Source: Nemophila menziesii (lineage: Eukaryota > Streptophyta > Magnoliopsida > Boraginales > Hydrophyllaceae). Taken from it: DNA of 64,000 nt. The notes under the pieces are model-generated. The model saw nothing but the letters and a program-made list of their open reading frames with translations. It was not told the origin of the DNA and made no database searches. The stretch is taken from contig JARWIR010000047.1 in assembly GCA_029959085.1 (NCBI GenBank), positions 2,418,001 to 2,482,000 on the forward strand, given 5' to 3'. The translations under genes were made by a program, and so were the position numbers. Below, one piece after another: positions 11,511 to 24,712 of this stretch; within the stretch, counting starts at the first letter, position 1; every line of letters starts with the position of its first letter.

Positions 11511-11762
11511 ATGAGTTTTTACCTCTTAAGCTATATAAGGAGACATGACATTTACTTATATAATCATGGGGTAAATATTTATTTCGGGAGGTTTTAGAAG
11601 TATAAATACCCCACAAATGACATTACGAATAAATGTGTAGTATTACAACACGCCTATGAGAAATCTGGGATTTCCTCCTACTATGGGAAGTGTACTTATG
11701 ATTCCAACGAGGCCACCTTTTCATGGAGCTGACTAGTCAACAAATATGAATTAATCAACTAG
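11511..11762 (+). pseudogene. Segment a of U4, broken
   Basis: Same span as the open copies. The type A TGA (GAGCTGACTAG) interrupts it near the end, and there are further stops. Confidence 0.38.
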
Positions 11763-12159
11763 ATATCCTGATTAATGAAAAATATTTACCCATAACTAAT
11801 ATTAGATTGTTCCTTTAATAATTGAGATTTTTATTAAGCTTGGCGTAATTCTTTTCAAATAAACAAATAAGGGTGGAGAAGCTCTTATGATCAATATACA
11901 TAATTCCTAAATTGTAATATTTTTTTATACTTTAAATACTTAAATGATTACATGATAAATTTACCCGATAAAGGGATCTTATGTAACTATTTTTAATTTA
12001 TATAAAGTTAGATTAGGCTCTTTTATGGTCAAGAATACAAATGTATAAAGAAATTAAAAAAGCAACTTTAAGTCCTATGTCTACAAAAATACCCTATTTA
12101 AGAGACCATTATTACTATTTATATAACATCTGTCTTAGAAAATATAAAAATGTAAAATT

Positions 12160-12182
12160 TATATATATATATATATATATAT
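12160..12182. repeat. (TA)n microsatellite, U4, 23 nt
   Basis: Same site; lies at the edge of the 4,323-bp duplicated block. Confidence 0.95.
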
Positions 12183-13127
12183 TATTAAAAATGTTGAGAA
12201 TTGTTTTTATATTATAAATAGATAAATGATATTTTTCATTTCTTTTTAGGAAGATAGTAAAATAAAGTTGAACATAGAGAGTATTTAAAGTAATTGCATT
12301 GAATGCATATATTAAAATTGCAATGAATTTCAACATAAAGATTAACATTAAATGATATCAGTAAGGGATTCATGGTATTATTTAAAATTATTTTATTAAT
12401 ATTTAGATAGTATATTAACATAATTTATTGTAATATTTGACTTTTACTTAAAAAAGAAAAATCTAAAATGTATAAGAATATTTAATATTGCAAATTCAAC
12501 AAGTGCATCATATCTTCCTTCTCCACTTGGATGGCTTTTTCTCACAAATTCACCTTATTTTTTCATCAAGCATTTAATGACCGATTGTCTTCCCTTTTTG
12601 TATGATCTTCTATTGCCAATCACATTTTCTTCAGATCCAGATTAATTGCTCCTTACCGTAGAATATTAGACTGTGCCAGAGCTGGTTTCTTTCCTTTGGG
12701 GTGTACCCTTTTCTGGATCCGCAATTCTGTAAACAAACAAAAAAATATATAATATTTATAAGGCTTGATTTTTTGTCAAAAAACATATTTAGCATTAACA
12801 GAATATTATTGTAAATTAATAAAAAATAATATTATTAAAATCATAATTGAAATGTTTCTATTAAACAAAAGGGTTGCTAAATGATATTTGTATCTGAATT
12901 ATATTTGTTAGTTTTCAAAGAAACAAGTGAAACAATGGAAGAAAAGTTTTTGAGCTTTTAAGATGACCACATATATTTACCCAATAAAAACAATCAGTTA
13001 TCCGTAATTTTATTTAATTAAAGTTATATTAAACAGGTTAAGAATGCAATTATCAGAAGTATTAGAAAAATATAAATGGGACTTTCTTGAAAAATATATA
13101 ATATTTATTAAAATTGATTTTTTTTAG

Positions 13128-13407
13128 TATATATGTAAGACGGAGAGAAGATTACTTACACAAGTTAATTTCCATGCACGAGGAACCTGAGAAGCATTAT
13201 AAGCACTATTGTAAGGATTGTCCGATAGGGAATGCTAAGGCTAAAGAGGGATCTAAGCCTGACAAATGCAACAGTCACTTGTTGCGAGATTTTATCAAGG
13301 AATGCTGTATAAAATGTGGCTGCAACGTTAAACAATGTAAGAATAGAGTATTCTAGCAAGGCATTTCTGGCAATTTGCAGGTTATACTCACAAAAAACTA
13401 TTTTTGA
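13128..13407 (+). pseudogene. Segment b of U4, broken
   Basis: Same as the U3 copy at an offset of 4,323 bp, including IGNAKAK and the early TAG. Confidence 0.75.
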
Positions 13408-13652
13408 ATTAAAAAACAAACATTTTTTTTCACTGAGAAATTGAAATGTGATAGTCAACGATCTTATGTGGGATAGAAAATGCACTTTGTCTTCTTGAGA
13501 TCTGAGGTTTGGACATATCCATAGACAAGATTATAGAAACATAATATAGAAAGAGTCGAGGGAGGTAGTTGTGGGTGTCGACTTTGAATAGCGTTTGAGT
13601 AACAGAAGCGGTAATATTGTTATTGTTTGGGACTATATTTAAAGCGGCGGAG

Positions 13653-13799
13653 TTAGGGTTTGGTTACAATAAACTATGCAACCCAACCTATTAAAAAGTA
13701 GTCCAACTAAAAAACACGGAGACACACATATTTTAGACCAGCCCAAGTTTTGGATTATTCCAATACAAAGTCACACTGGCCAAACATTTTTTTAGCCCA
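13653..13799 (+). promoter_or_regulatory. Promoter-like stretch, U4
   Basis: Duplicate of the U3 copy; telo-box and both AGCCCA intact. Confidence 0.38.
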
Positions 13800-13976
13800 A
13801 CCTATGTTTTATAAGAGATATTATAGTTTTTGGGTGGAGCTATATCGTAAAAGGACGAAGTTTGGTTACAGCGTACCCATTTAGAATTAACCCAACCTAT
13901 TTAAAATTAAAAGCCACAAGGGCCAAATACTCTTAAAGCATAACCTATTTTTTACAACATAATGTCCAGATTTTAA

Positions 13977-14169
13977 TTAGTAATGCTGGGTATCACCCAA
14001 AAAGGGATCACCTAAACATCACTCATGATGTGGCGGTTAGGTGTACCAATCATGGATTTTCTCTTTCCAGATTTACTTTTTTCTCTCTCCTCCATGATTG
14101 GTACACCTAACCGCCACATCATGGGTGATGTTTAGGTGATACCTTTTTGGGTGATACCCAGCATTACTC
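13977..14169. mobile_element. Fold-back MITE in U4 (193 bp)
   Basis: Exactly 4,323 bp from the U3 copy, with the same flanks and the same TTAA duplication. It was copied with the unit and is not a second insertion. Confidence 0.9.
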
Positions 14170-14271
14170 TTAAATTAATTATTCAGGATCAACCCCAATA
14201 AACACAGTAGTCATTAAGTTCCCATTTTCAAAAATAATAATTATATATGAAAGTTTTAAGGACGGATCAAA

Positions 14272-14562
14272 ATGGTTGTATCTTTGGCTGTGATCTTAAG
14301 TAATTTTAATTTTAAAATCTTTAATTTTAAAATCTTCAATTTTAAAAGGACTTTGTGTAAAGAGACACATTTATTAAAACAATATTTGCAAAAACACAAA
14401 ACCAAGAACAAAAAAAGGTTGTGTGAAGATAGAGGGTTCTGAAAAGTAAGTGCAAAACTGAAAACAAATATAAACAAAAATACAATCCTTAACCAAAGAC
14501 CAGTTATATCCTCAAAATATATTTATGTCCATTATGATCAAAACAGATCTATAAATAAGTGA
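14272..14562 (+). pseudogene. Segment c of U4, broken
   Basis: Same lesions as the U3 copy at an offset of 4,323 bp. Confidence 0.28.
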
Positions 14563-15134
14563 TTTTTGATGAAGAACCATGTAAGTAAACTAGATACCAA
14601 AGGTTGACAAAAATACAAACAAGTAAGAGTGACTTCCCATGTGAAAATCGATGAATAGCTCCTTTCCATGAAGATTAAAACTTTATTCCGAAGTGGATGT
14701 TTAGCAAACAAAATTCCTAGTGGCAAGAGATATATGTGCACCCAAAATTGACTTACAAGAATAACAGGGGATAGAGTAACAAAGAAAGATGAATTTGGAG
14801 GATTGGCTTATAATTGAAGATTAAGATCATCTTTTCTCGTTCTCTGCGTATGTCGCATTTTCTACTTCATGAACATCATGCACGCCTAAGCTGAAAAAAT
14901 AGAACATCCTTCTTCTATGAGTCATGTTTTATTTATTAGAATTTGTTTGTTTAGCTTTAAATTTTGACCAAATGAATATTTAACTGAATAGTTAAGCTTT
15001 CTTTGTTTTTACTCGCGAGTTACATTTTTCGAACACAACTCAAATTGACACAACTTGGTGAATGCAATATTTAATATTATTAATCAGAATAAGTAAAATG
15101 TTGTCATAGTTAATATTTGAACTATATTTTTATA

Positions 15135-15361
15135 CACCCTCCTTCCAACTTTATTTATTCACCTTTTTTCGTGAGGAATGATTAAGAATTTTTTTATTAG
15201 CATATCTATTTAAAATATCACTCTTACTCAATAAGTATAAGGTTATTTATTGCATTACTCCTTTTAACTAATTAAAAGATGTCTTGATACTGTAAAATAA
15301 AACAAAAACTTATTGAACATCCTCTTTTAAAAAGCTGGAGAAAAAAAATGGACATGGGGTG
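15135..15361. mobile_element. Stowaway-like MITE, U5
   Basis: Same altered right end as U4. Confidence 0.62.
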
Positions 15362-15833
15362 TTATAATATAAAATATAAGTAGAATTAAATAGTTTTGAA
15401 AATTTGAATTTTGAAATTTGGGAACTTAATTTTATATTTCTCACAAATAGTGAAAAATAAATATAGTTGCATATAAGATATTATCGCAATCCAATATGTA
15501 TTTCATTATTGTACAAATGGTAACTATATAAAGATATGTTTTATCATCCATTGAACAAATATTAAATAGAGTAACGCTTAATTTAACTATCTAAAATAAT
15601 AGGATTTTTATTTTAGCAAATCATGAATTTTCAAACTAGCGAGACAAAAAATATTTCTAAGACTTGTTTTCAACCTTCCTAGTCCTCTTGCCTAATATCT
15701 CCTCATAATGGCATTTTAGATGAGTATGGAATTGTTGAATCATCCATCTATTATAGAAAAATGATAAAATTGAGTGATTCCAAAATTGAATTAATCTCTA
15801 ATGAATCCGTTAGTGTTATAAATTCTCTAGAGT

Positions 15834-16085
15834 ATGAGTTTTTACCTCTTAAGCTATATAAGGAGACATGACATTTACTTATATAATCATGGGGTAAATA
15901 TTTATTTCGGGAGGTTTTAGAAGTATAAATACCCCACAAATGACATTACGAATAAATGTGTAGTATTACAACACGCCTATGAGAAATCTGGGATTTCCTC
16001 CTACTATGGGAAGTGTACTTATGATTCCAACGAGGCCACCTTTTCATGGAGCTGACTAGTCAACAAATATGAATTAATCAACTAG
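15834..16085 (+). pseudogene. Segment a of U5, broken
   Basis: Near-identical to the U4 copy at an offset of 4,323 bp; same TGA. Confidence 0.38.
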
Positions 16086-16479
16086 ATATCCTGATTAATG
16101 AAAAATATTTACCCATAACTAATATTAGATTGTTCCTTTAATAATTGAGATTTTTATTAAGCTTGGCGTAATTCTTTTCAAATAAACAAATAAGGGTGGA
16201 GAAGCTCTTATGATCAATATACATAATTCCTAAATTGTAATATTTTTTTATACTTTAAATACTTAAATGATTACATGATAAATTTACCCGATAAAGGGAT
16301 CTTATGTAACTATTTTTAATTTATATAAAGTTAGATTAGGCTCTTTTATGGTCAAGAATACAAATGTATAAAGAAATTAAAAAAGCAACTTTAAGTCCTA
16401 TGTCTACAAAAATACCCTATTTAAGAGACCATTATTACTTTTTATATAACATCTGTCTTAGAAAATATAAAAATGTAAA

Positions 16480-16482
<3 letters not shown>

Positions 16483-16519
<37 letters not shown>
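16483..16519. repeat. (TA)n microsatellite, U5, 37 nt
   Basis: Same site, expanded. Confidence 0.95.
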
Positions 16520-16523
<4 letters not shown>

Positions 16524-17462
16524 AAAAATGTTGAGAATTGTTTTTATATTATAAATAGATAAATGATATTTTTCATTTCTTTTTAGGAAGATAGTAAAAT
16601 AAAGTTGAACATAGAGAGTATTTAAAGTAATTGCATTGAATGCATATATTAAAATTGCAATGAATTTCAACATAAAGATTAACATTAAATGATATCAGTA
16701 AGGGATTCATGGTATTATTTAAAAATATTTTATTAATATTTAGATAGTATATTAACATAATTTATTGTAATATTTGACTTTTATCTAAAAAATAAAAATC
16801 TAAAATGTATAAGAATATCTAATATTGCAAATTCAACAAGTGCATCATATCTTCCTTCTCCACTTGGATGGCTTTTTCTCACAAATTCACCTTATTTTTT
16901 CATCAAGCATTTATTGACCGATTGTCTTCCCTTTTTGTATGATCTTCTATTTCCAATCACATTTTCTTCAGATCCAAATTAATTGCTCCCTACCGTAGAC
17001 TATTAGATTGTGCCAGAGCTGGTTTCTTTCCTTTGGGGTGTACCCTTTTCTGTATCCGCAATTCTGTAAACAAACAAAAAATATATAACATTTATAAGGC
17101 TTGATTTTTTGTCAAAAAACATATTTAGCATTAACAAAATATTATTGTAAATTAATAAAAAATAATATTATTAAAATCATATTTGAAATGTTTCTATTAA
17201 ACAAAAGGGTTGCTAAATGATATTTGTATCTGAATTATATTTGTTAGTTTTCAAAGAGACAAGTGAACCAATGGAAGAAAAGTTTTTGAGCTCTTAAGAT
17301 AACCATATATATTTACCCAATAAAAACAATCAGTTATCTGTAATTTTATTTAATTAAAGTTATATTAAACAGGTTAAGAATGCAATTATCAGAAGTATTA
17401 GAAATATATAAATGGGACTTTCTTGAAAAATATATAATATTTATTAAAATTGATTTTTTTAG

Positions 17463-17742
17463 TATATATGTAAGACGGAGAGAAGATTACTTACACAAGT
17501 TAATTTCCATGCACGAGGAACCTGAGAAGCATTATAAGCACTATTGTAAGGATTGTCCGATAGAGAAAGGTAAGGCTAAAGAGGGATCTAAGCCTGACAA
17601 ATGCAACAGTCACTTGTTGCGAGATTTTATCAAGGAATGCTGTATAAAATGTGGCTGCAACGTTAAACAATGTAAGAATAGAGTATTCTAGCAAGGCATT
17701 TCTGGCAATTTGCAGGTTATACTCACAAAAAACTATTTTTGA
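17463..17742 (+). pseudogene. Segment b of U5, broken
   Basis: The open frame extends upstream to 17380 and ends at the type A TAG (17691). It keeps IEKGKAK, close to the presumed ancestor. Confidence 0.75.
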
Positions 17743-18409
17743 ATTAAAAAACAAACCTTTTTTTCACTGAGAAATTGAAATGTGATAGTCAACGATCTTA
17801 TGTGGGATAGAAAATGCACTTTGTCTTCTTGAGATCTGAGGTTTGGACATATCCATAGACAAGATTATAGAAACATAATACAGAAAGAGCGTCGAGGGAG
17901 GTAGTTGTGGGTGTCGACTTTGAATAGCGTTTGAGTAACAGAAGCGGTAATATTGTTATTGTTTGGGACTATATTTAAAGCGGCGGAGTTAGGGTGTGGT
18001 TACAATAACTATGCAACCCAACCTATTAAAAAGTAGTCCAACTAAAAAACACGGAGACACACATATTTTAGACCAGCCCATGTTTTGGATTATTCCAATA
18101 CAAAGTCACACTGGCCAAACATTTTTTTAGCCCAACCTATGTTTTATAAGAGATATTATAGTTTTTGGGTGGAGCTATATCGTAAAAGGACGAAGTTTGG
18201 TTACAGCGTACCCATTTAGAATTAACCCAACCTATTTAAAATTAAAAGCCACAAGGGCCAAATACTCTTAAAGCATAACCTATTTTTTACAACATAATGT
18301 CCAGATTTTAAATTAATTATTCGGGATCAACCCCAATAAACACACTAGTCATTAAGTTCCCATTTTCAAAAATAATAATTATATATGAAAGTTTTAAGGA
18401 TGGATCAAA

Positions 18410-18685
18410 ATGGTTTTATCTTTGGATGTGATCTTATGTAATTTTAATTATAAAATCTTCAATTTCAAAAGGACTTTGTGTAAATATTCACATTTATTAA
18501 AACAATATTTGCAAAAAGATAAAACCAAGAAGAAAAAAAGGTTGTGTGAAGATAGAGGGTTCCGAAAAGTAAGTGCAAAAATGAAAACAAATATAAACAA
18601 AAATACAATCCTTAACGTGAGACCAGTAATATCCTCAAAATATATTTATGTCCATTGTGATCAAAAGAGATCTATAAATAAGTGA
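18410..18685 (+). pseudogene. Segment c of U5, open
   Basis: 91 codons open. LDVILCNF replaces LAVILRNF near the start. Confidence 0.32.
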
Positions 18686-19263
18686 TTTTTTATGAAGAAC
18701 CAAGTAAGTAAACTAGATACCCAAGGTTGACAAAAATACAAACAAGTAAGAGTGACTTCCCATGTGAAAATCGATGAATAGCTCCTTTCCATGAAGATTA
18801 AAACTTTATTCCGAAGTGGCTGTTTAGCAAACGAAATTCCTAGTGGCAAGAGATATATGTGCACCCAAAATTTACTTACAAGAATAAGAATAACAGGGGA
18901 TAGAGTAACAAAGACAGAAGAATTTGGAGGATTGGCTTATAGTTGAAGATTAAGATCATCTTTTCTCGTTCTCTGCGTATGTCGCATTTTCTACTTCATG
19001 AACATCATGCATGCCTAAGCTGAAAAAATAGAGCATCCTTCTTCTATGAGTCATGTTTTATTTATTAGAATTTGTTTGTTTAGCTTTAACTTTTGACCAG
19101 ATGAATATTTAACTGAATATTTAAGCTTTCTTTGTTTTTACTCGCGTGTTACATTTTTCAAACACAACTCAAATTGACCCAACTTGCTGAATGCAATATT
19201 TAATATTATTAATCAGAATAAGTAAAATGTTGTCCTAGTTAATATTTGAACTATATTTTTATA

Positions 19264-19491
19264 CACCATCCTTCCAACTTTATTTATTCACCTTTTTTCG
19301 TGAGGAATGATTAAGAAATTTTTTATTAGCATCTCTATTTAAAATATCACTCTTACTCAATAAGTATAATGTTATTTATTGCACTACTCTTTTTAACTAA
19401 TTAAAAGATGTCCTGATATTGTAAAATAAAATAAAAACTTATTGAACATCCTCTTTTAATAAGCTGGAGAGAAAAAGATGGACATGGGGAG
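19264..19491. mobile_element. Stowaway-like MITE, U6
   Basis: Left end CACCATCCTTCC. Confidence 0.62.
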
Positions 19492-19963
19492 TTATAATAT
19501 AAAATATAAATAGAATTAAATAGTTTTAAAAATTTGAATTTTGAAATTTGGGAACTTAATTTTATATTTCTCACTAATAGTGAAAAATAAATATAGTTGC
19601 ATATAAGATATTATCGCAATCCAATATGTATTTCATTATTGTACAAATGGTAACTATATAAAGATATGTTTTATAATCCATCGAACAAATATTAAACAGA
19701 GTAACGCTTAACTTAACTATCTAAAATAACAGGATTTTTATTTTAGCAAATCATGAATTTTCAAACTAGTGAGACAAAAAATATTTCTAAGACTGGTTTT
19801 CAACCTTCCTAGTCCTCTTGTCTAATATCTCCTCATAATGGCATTTTAGATGAGTATGGAATTGTTGAATCATCCATCTATTATAGAAAAATGATAAAAT
19901 TGAGTGATTCCAAAATTGAATTAATCTCTAATGAAACTGTTTGTGTTATAAATTCTCTAGAGT

Positions 19964-20215
19964 ATGAGTTTTTACCTCTTAAGCTATATAAGGAGACATG
20001 ACATTTACTTATATAATCATGGGGTAAATATTTATTTCGGGAGGTTTTAGAAGTATAAATACCCCACAAATGACATTACGAATAAATGTGTAGTATTACA
20101 ACACGCCTATGAGAAATCTGGGATTTCCTCCTACTATGGGAAGTGTACTTATGATTCCAACGAGGCCACCTTTTCATGGAGCTGACTAGTCACCAAATAT
20201 GAACTAATCAACTAG
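19964..20215 (+). pseudogene. Segment a of U6, broken
   Basis: Type A copy with the shared TGA. The upstream frame carries ACTGTTTGTGTT in place of ACCGTTAGTGTT. Confidence 0.38.
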
Positions 20216-20609
20216 ATATCCTGATTAATGAAAAATATTTACCCATAACTAATATTAGATTGTTCCTTTAATAATTGAGATTTTTATTAAGCTTGGCGTA
20301 ATTCTTTTCAAATAAATAAATAAGGGTGGAGAAACTCTTATGATCAATATACATAATTCCTAAATTGTAATATTTTTTTATACTTTAAATACTTAAATGA
20401 TTACATGATAAATTTACCCGATAAAGGGATCTTATGTAACTATTTTTAATTTATATAAAGTTAGATTAGACTCTTTTATGGTCAAGAATACAAATGTATA
20501 AAGAAATTAAAAAAGCAACTTTAAGTCCTATGTCTACAAAAATACCCTATTTAAGAGACCATTATTACTTTTTATATAACATATGTCTTAGAAAATATAA
20601 AAATGTAAA

Positions 20610-20612
<3 letters not shown>

Positions 20613-20649
<37 letters not shown>
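20613..20649. repeat. (TA)n microsatellite, U6, 37 nt
   Basis: Same length as U5. Confidence 0.95.
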
Positions 20650-20653
<4 letters not shown>

Positions 20654-21591
20654 AAAAATGTTGAGAATTGTTTTTATATTATAAATAGATAAATGATATT
20701 TTTCATTTCTTTTTAGGAAGATAGTAAAATAAAGTTGAACATAGAGAGTATTTAAAGTAATTGAATTGAATGCATATATTAAAATTGCAATGAATTTCAA
20801 CATAAAGATTAACATTAAATGATATCAGTAAGGGATTCATGGTATTATTTAAAATTATTTTATTAATATTTAGATAGTATATTAACATAATTTATTGTAA
20901 TATTTGACTTTTATCTAAAAAAGAAAAATCTAAAATGTATAAGAATATCTAATATTGCAAATTCAACAAGTGCATCATATCTTCCTTCTCCACTTGGATG
21001 GTTTTTTCTCAAAAATTCACCTTATTTTTTCATCAAGCATTTATTGACCGATTGTCTTCCCTTTTTGTATGATCTTCTATTTCCAATCACATTTTCTTCA
21101 GATCCAAATTAATTGCACCCTACCGTAGACTATTAGATTGTGCCCGAGCTGATTTCTTTCCTTTGGGGTGTACCCTTTTCTGTATCCGCAATTCTGTAAA
21201 CAAACAAAAAATATATAATATTTATAAGGCTTGATTTTTTGTCAAAAAACATATTTAGCATTAACAGAATATTATTGTAAATTAATGAAAAATAATATTA
21301 TTAAAATCATATTTGAAATGTTTCTATTAAACAAAAGGGTTGCTAAATGATATTTGTATCTGAATTATATTTGTTAGTTTTCAAAGAGACAAGTGAAACA
21401 ATGGAAGAAAAGTTTTTGAGCTCTTAAGATAACCACATATATTTACCCAATAAAAACAATCAGTTATCTGTAATTTTATTTAATTAAAGTTATATTAAAC
21501 AGGTTAAGAATGCAACTATAGAAGTATTAGAAATATATACATGGGACTTTCTTGAAAAATATATAATATTTATTAAAATTGATTTTTTTAG

Positions 21592-21827
21592 TATATATGT
21601 AAGACGGAGAGAAGCATTATAAGCACTATTGTAAGGATTGTCCGATAGAGAAAGCTAAGGCTAAAGAGGGATCTAAGCCTGACAAATGCAACAGTCACTT
21701 GTTGCGAGATTTTATCAAGGAATGCTGTATAAAATGTGGCTGCAACGTTAAACAATGTAAGAATAGAGTATTCTAGCAAGGCATTTCTGGCAATTTGCAG
21801 GTTATACTCACAAAAAACTATTTTTGA
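21592..21827 (+). pseudogene. Segment b of U6, 44-nt deletion
   Basis: Only 236 nt. The first GAGAAG is joined directly to CATTATAAGC, removing 44 nt between two GAGAAG repeats and shifting the frame. The type A TAG is also present. Confidence 0.75.
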
Positions 21828-22073
21828 ATTAAAAAACAAACCTTTTTTTCACTGAGAAATTGAAATGTGATAGTCAACGATCTTATGTGGGATAGAAAAT
21901 GCACTTTGTCTTCTTGAGATCTGAGGTTTGGACATATCCATAGACAAGATTATAGAAACATAATACAGAAAGAGCGTCGAGGGAGGTAGTTGTGGGTGTC
22001 GACTTTGAATAGCGTTTGAGTAACAGAAGCGGTAATATTGTTATTGTTTAGGACTATATTTAAAGCGGCGGAG

Positions 22074-22165
22074 TTAGGGTTTGGTTACAATATCTATGCA
22101 ACCCAACCTATTAAAAAGTAGTCCAACTAAAAAACACGGAGACACACATATTTTAGACCAGCCCA
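22074..22165 (+). promoter_or_regulatory. Promoter-like stretch, U6
   Basis: Telo-box at 22074-22082 and one AGCCCA at 22160; the second is mutated. Confidence 0.33.
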
Positions 22166-22494
22166 AGTTTTGGATTATTCCAATACAAAGTCACACTGGC
22201 CAAACATTTTTTTTGCCCAACCTATGTTCTATAAGAGATATTATAGTTTTTGGGTGGAGCTATATCGTAAGAGGACGAAGTTTGGTTACAGCGTACCCAT
22301 TTAGAATTAACCCAACCTATTTAAAATTAAAAGCCACAAGGGACAAATACTCTTAAAGCATAACCTATTTTTTACAACATAATGTCCAGATTTTAAATTA
22401 ATTATTCGGGATCAACCCCAATAAACACACTAGTCATTAAGTTCCCATTTTCAAAAATAATAATTATATATGAAAGTTTTAAGGATGGATCAAA

Positions 22495-22770
22495 ATGGTT
22501 GTATCTTTGGCTGTGATCTTACGTAATTTTAATTATAAAATCTTCAATTTCAAAAGGACTTTGTGTAAATATTCACATTTATTAAAACAATATTTGCAAA
22601 AAGACAAAACGAAGAAGAAAAAAAGGTTGTGTGAAGATAGAGGGTTCCGAAAAGTAAGTGCAAAAATGAAAACAAATATAAACAAAAATACAATCCTTAA
22701 CGAGAGACCAGTTATATCCTCAAAATATATTTATGTCCATTGTGATCAAAACAGATCTATAAATAAGTGA
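22495..22770 (+). pseudogene. Segment c of U6, open
   Basis: 91 codons open, differing from the U1 copy at only a few codons (CKYSHL in place of CKDSHL). Confidence 0.32.
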
Positions 22771-23342
22771 TTTTTGATGAAGAACCAAGTAAGTAAACTA
22801 GATACCCAAGGTTGACAAAAATACAAACAAGTAAGAGTGACTTCCCATGTGAAAATCGATGAATAGCTCCTTTCCATGAAGATTAAAACTTTATTCCGAA
22901 GTGGCTGTTTAGCAAACGAAATTCCTAGTGGCAAGAGATATATGTGCACCCAAAATTGACTTACAAGAATAACAGGGGATAGAGTAACAAAGACAGAAGA
23001 AATTGGAGGATTGGCTTATAGTTGAAGATTAAGATCATCTTTTATCGTTCTTTGCGTATGTCGTATTTTCTACTTCATGAACATCATGCATGCCTAAGCT
23101 GAAAAAATAGAGCATCCTTCTTCTATGAGTCATGTTTTATTTATTAGAATTTGTTTGTTTAGCTTTAACTTTTGACCAGATGAATATTTAACTGAATATT
23201 TAAGCTTTCTTTGTTTTTACTCGCGTGTTACATTTTTCGAACACAACTCAAATTGACCCAACTTGCTGAATGCAATATTTAATATTATTAATCAGAATAA
23301 GTAAAATGTTGTCCTAGTTAATATTTGAACTATATTTTTATA

Positions 23343-23570
23343 CACCATCCTTCCAACTTTATTTATTCACCTTTTTTCGTGAGGAATGATTAAGAAATTT
23401 TTTATTAGCATCTCTATTTAAAATATCACTCTTACTCAATAAGTATAATGTTATATATTGCACTACTCTTTTTAACTAATTAAAAGATGTCCTGATATTG
23501 TAAAATAAAATAAAAACTTATTGAACATCCTCTTTTAATAAGCTGGAGAGAAAAAGATGGACATGGGGAG
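23343..23570. mobile_element. Stowaway-like MITE, U7
   Basis: Left end CACCATCCTTCC; internal GAGAGAAAAAG. Confidence 0.62.
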
Positions 23571-24042
23571 TTATAATATAAAATATAAATAGAATTAAAT
23601 AGTTTTAAAAATTTGAATTTTGAAATTTGGGAACTTAATTTTATATTTCTCACTAATAGTGAAAAATAAATATAGTTGCATATAAGATATTATCGCAATC
23701 CAATATGTATTTCATTATTGTACAAATGGTAACTATATAAAGATATGTTTTATAATCCATCGAACAAATATTAAACAGAGTAACGCTTAACTTAACTATC
23801 TAAAATAACAGGATTTTTATTTTAGCAAATCATGAATTTTCAAACTAGTGAGACAAAAAATATTTCTAAGACTGGTTTTCAACCTTCCTAGTCCTCTTGT
23901 CTAATATCTCCTCATAATGGCATTTTAGATGAGTATGGAATTGTTGAATCATCCATCTATTATAGAAAAATGATAAAATTGAGTGATTCCAAAATTGAAT
24001 TAATCTCTAATGAAACTGTTTGTGTTATAAATTCTCTAGAGT

Positions 24043-24294
24043 ATGAGTTTTTACCTCTTAAGCTATATAAGGAGACATGACATTTACTTATATAGTCATG
24101 GGGTAAATATTTATTTCGGGAGGTTTTAGAAGTATAAATACCCCACAAATGACATTACGAATAAATGTGTAGTATTACAACACGCCTATGAGAAATCTGG
24201 GATTTCCTCCTACTATGGGAAGTGTACTTATGATTCCAACGAGGCCACCTTTTCATGGAGCTGACTAGTCACCAAATATGAACTAATCAACTAG
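24043..24294 (+). pseudogene. Segment a of U7, broken
   Basis: Type A copy with the shared TGA. A private TATAGTCATGG replaces TATAATCATGG. Confidence 0.38.
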
Positions 24295-24691
24295 ATATCC
24301 TGATTAATGAAAAATATTTACCCATAACTAATATTAGATTGTTCCTTTAATAATTGAGATTTTTATTAAGCTTGGCGTAATTCTTTTCAAATAAACAAAT
24401 AAGGGTGGAGAAGCTCTTATGATCAATATACATAATTCCTAAATTGTAATATTTTTTTATATTTTAAATACTTAAATGATTACATGATAAATTTACCCGA
24501 TAAAGGGATCTTATGTAACTATTTTTAATTTATATAAAGTTAGATTAGACTCTTTTATGGTCAAGAATACAAATGTATAAAGTAATTAAAAAAACAACTT
24601 TAAGTCCTATGTCTACAAAAATACCCTATTTAAGAGACCATTATTACTTTTTATATAACATCTGTCTTAGAAAATATAAAAATGTAAAATT

Positions 24692-24712
24692 TATATATAT
24701 ATATATATATAT
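24692..24712. repeat. (TA)n microsatellite, U7, 21 nt
   Basis: Last expanded copy; the U8 site is the unexpanded type B form. Confidence 0.95.

Larger units (their letters stand above)
10233..14555 (+). repeat. U4, array unit (4,323 bp), longest, with fold-back MITE
   Basis: A type A unit. It duplicates the U3 segment from about 7.91 to 12.16 kb, which reappears at about 12.23 to 16.48 kb with scattered substitutions. It carries the second fold-back MITE (13977-14169). Both edges of the near-identical block fall at the TA tract. Segment a has the type A TGA and segment b the type A TAG. Confidence 0.95.
14556..18678 (+). repeat. U5, array unit (4,123 bp), type A
   Basis: A complete type A unit without the fold-back MITE; the empty site reads straight through at about 18305. 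It has one of the two longest TA tracts (37 nt). The telo-box is mutated to TTAGGGTGT at about 17989. Left of the TA tract it pairs with U4; right of it, it groups with U6 and U7. Confidence 0.95.
18679..22763 (+). repeat. U6, array unit (4,085 bp), type A
   Basis: A complete type A unit with a 37-nt TA tract. Segment b has lost 44 nt between two GAGAAG repeats. The second AGCCCA in the promoter-like stretch is changed to TGCCCA. Confidence 0.95.

Noticed and set aside
22081..22356. 91-codon frame across the promoter-like stretch in U6
   Set aside because: Open only in this copy, through point changes. It starts at a non-ATG codon and has no counterpart in sister units.
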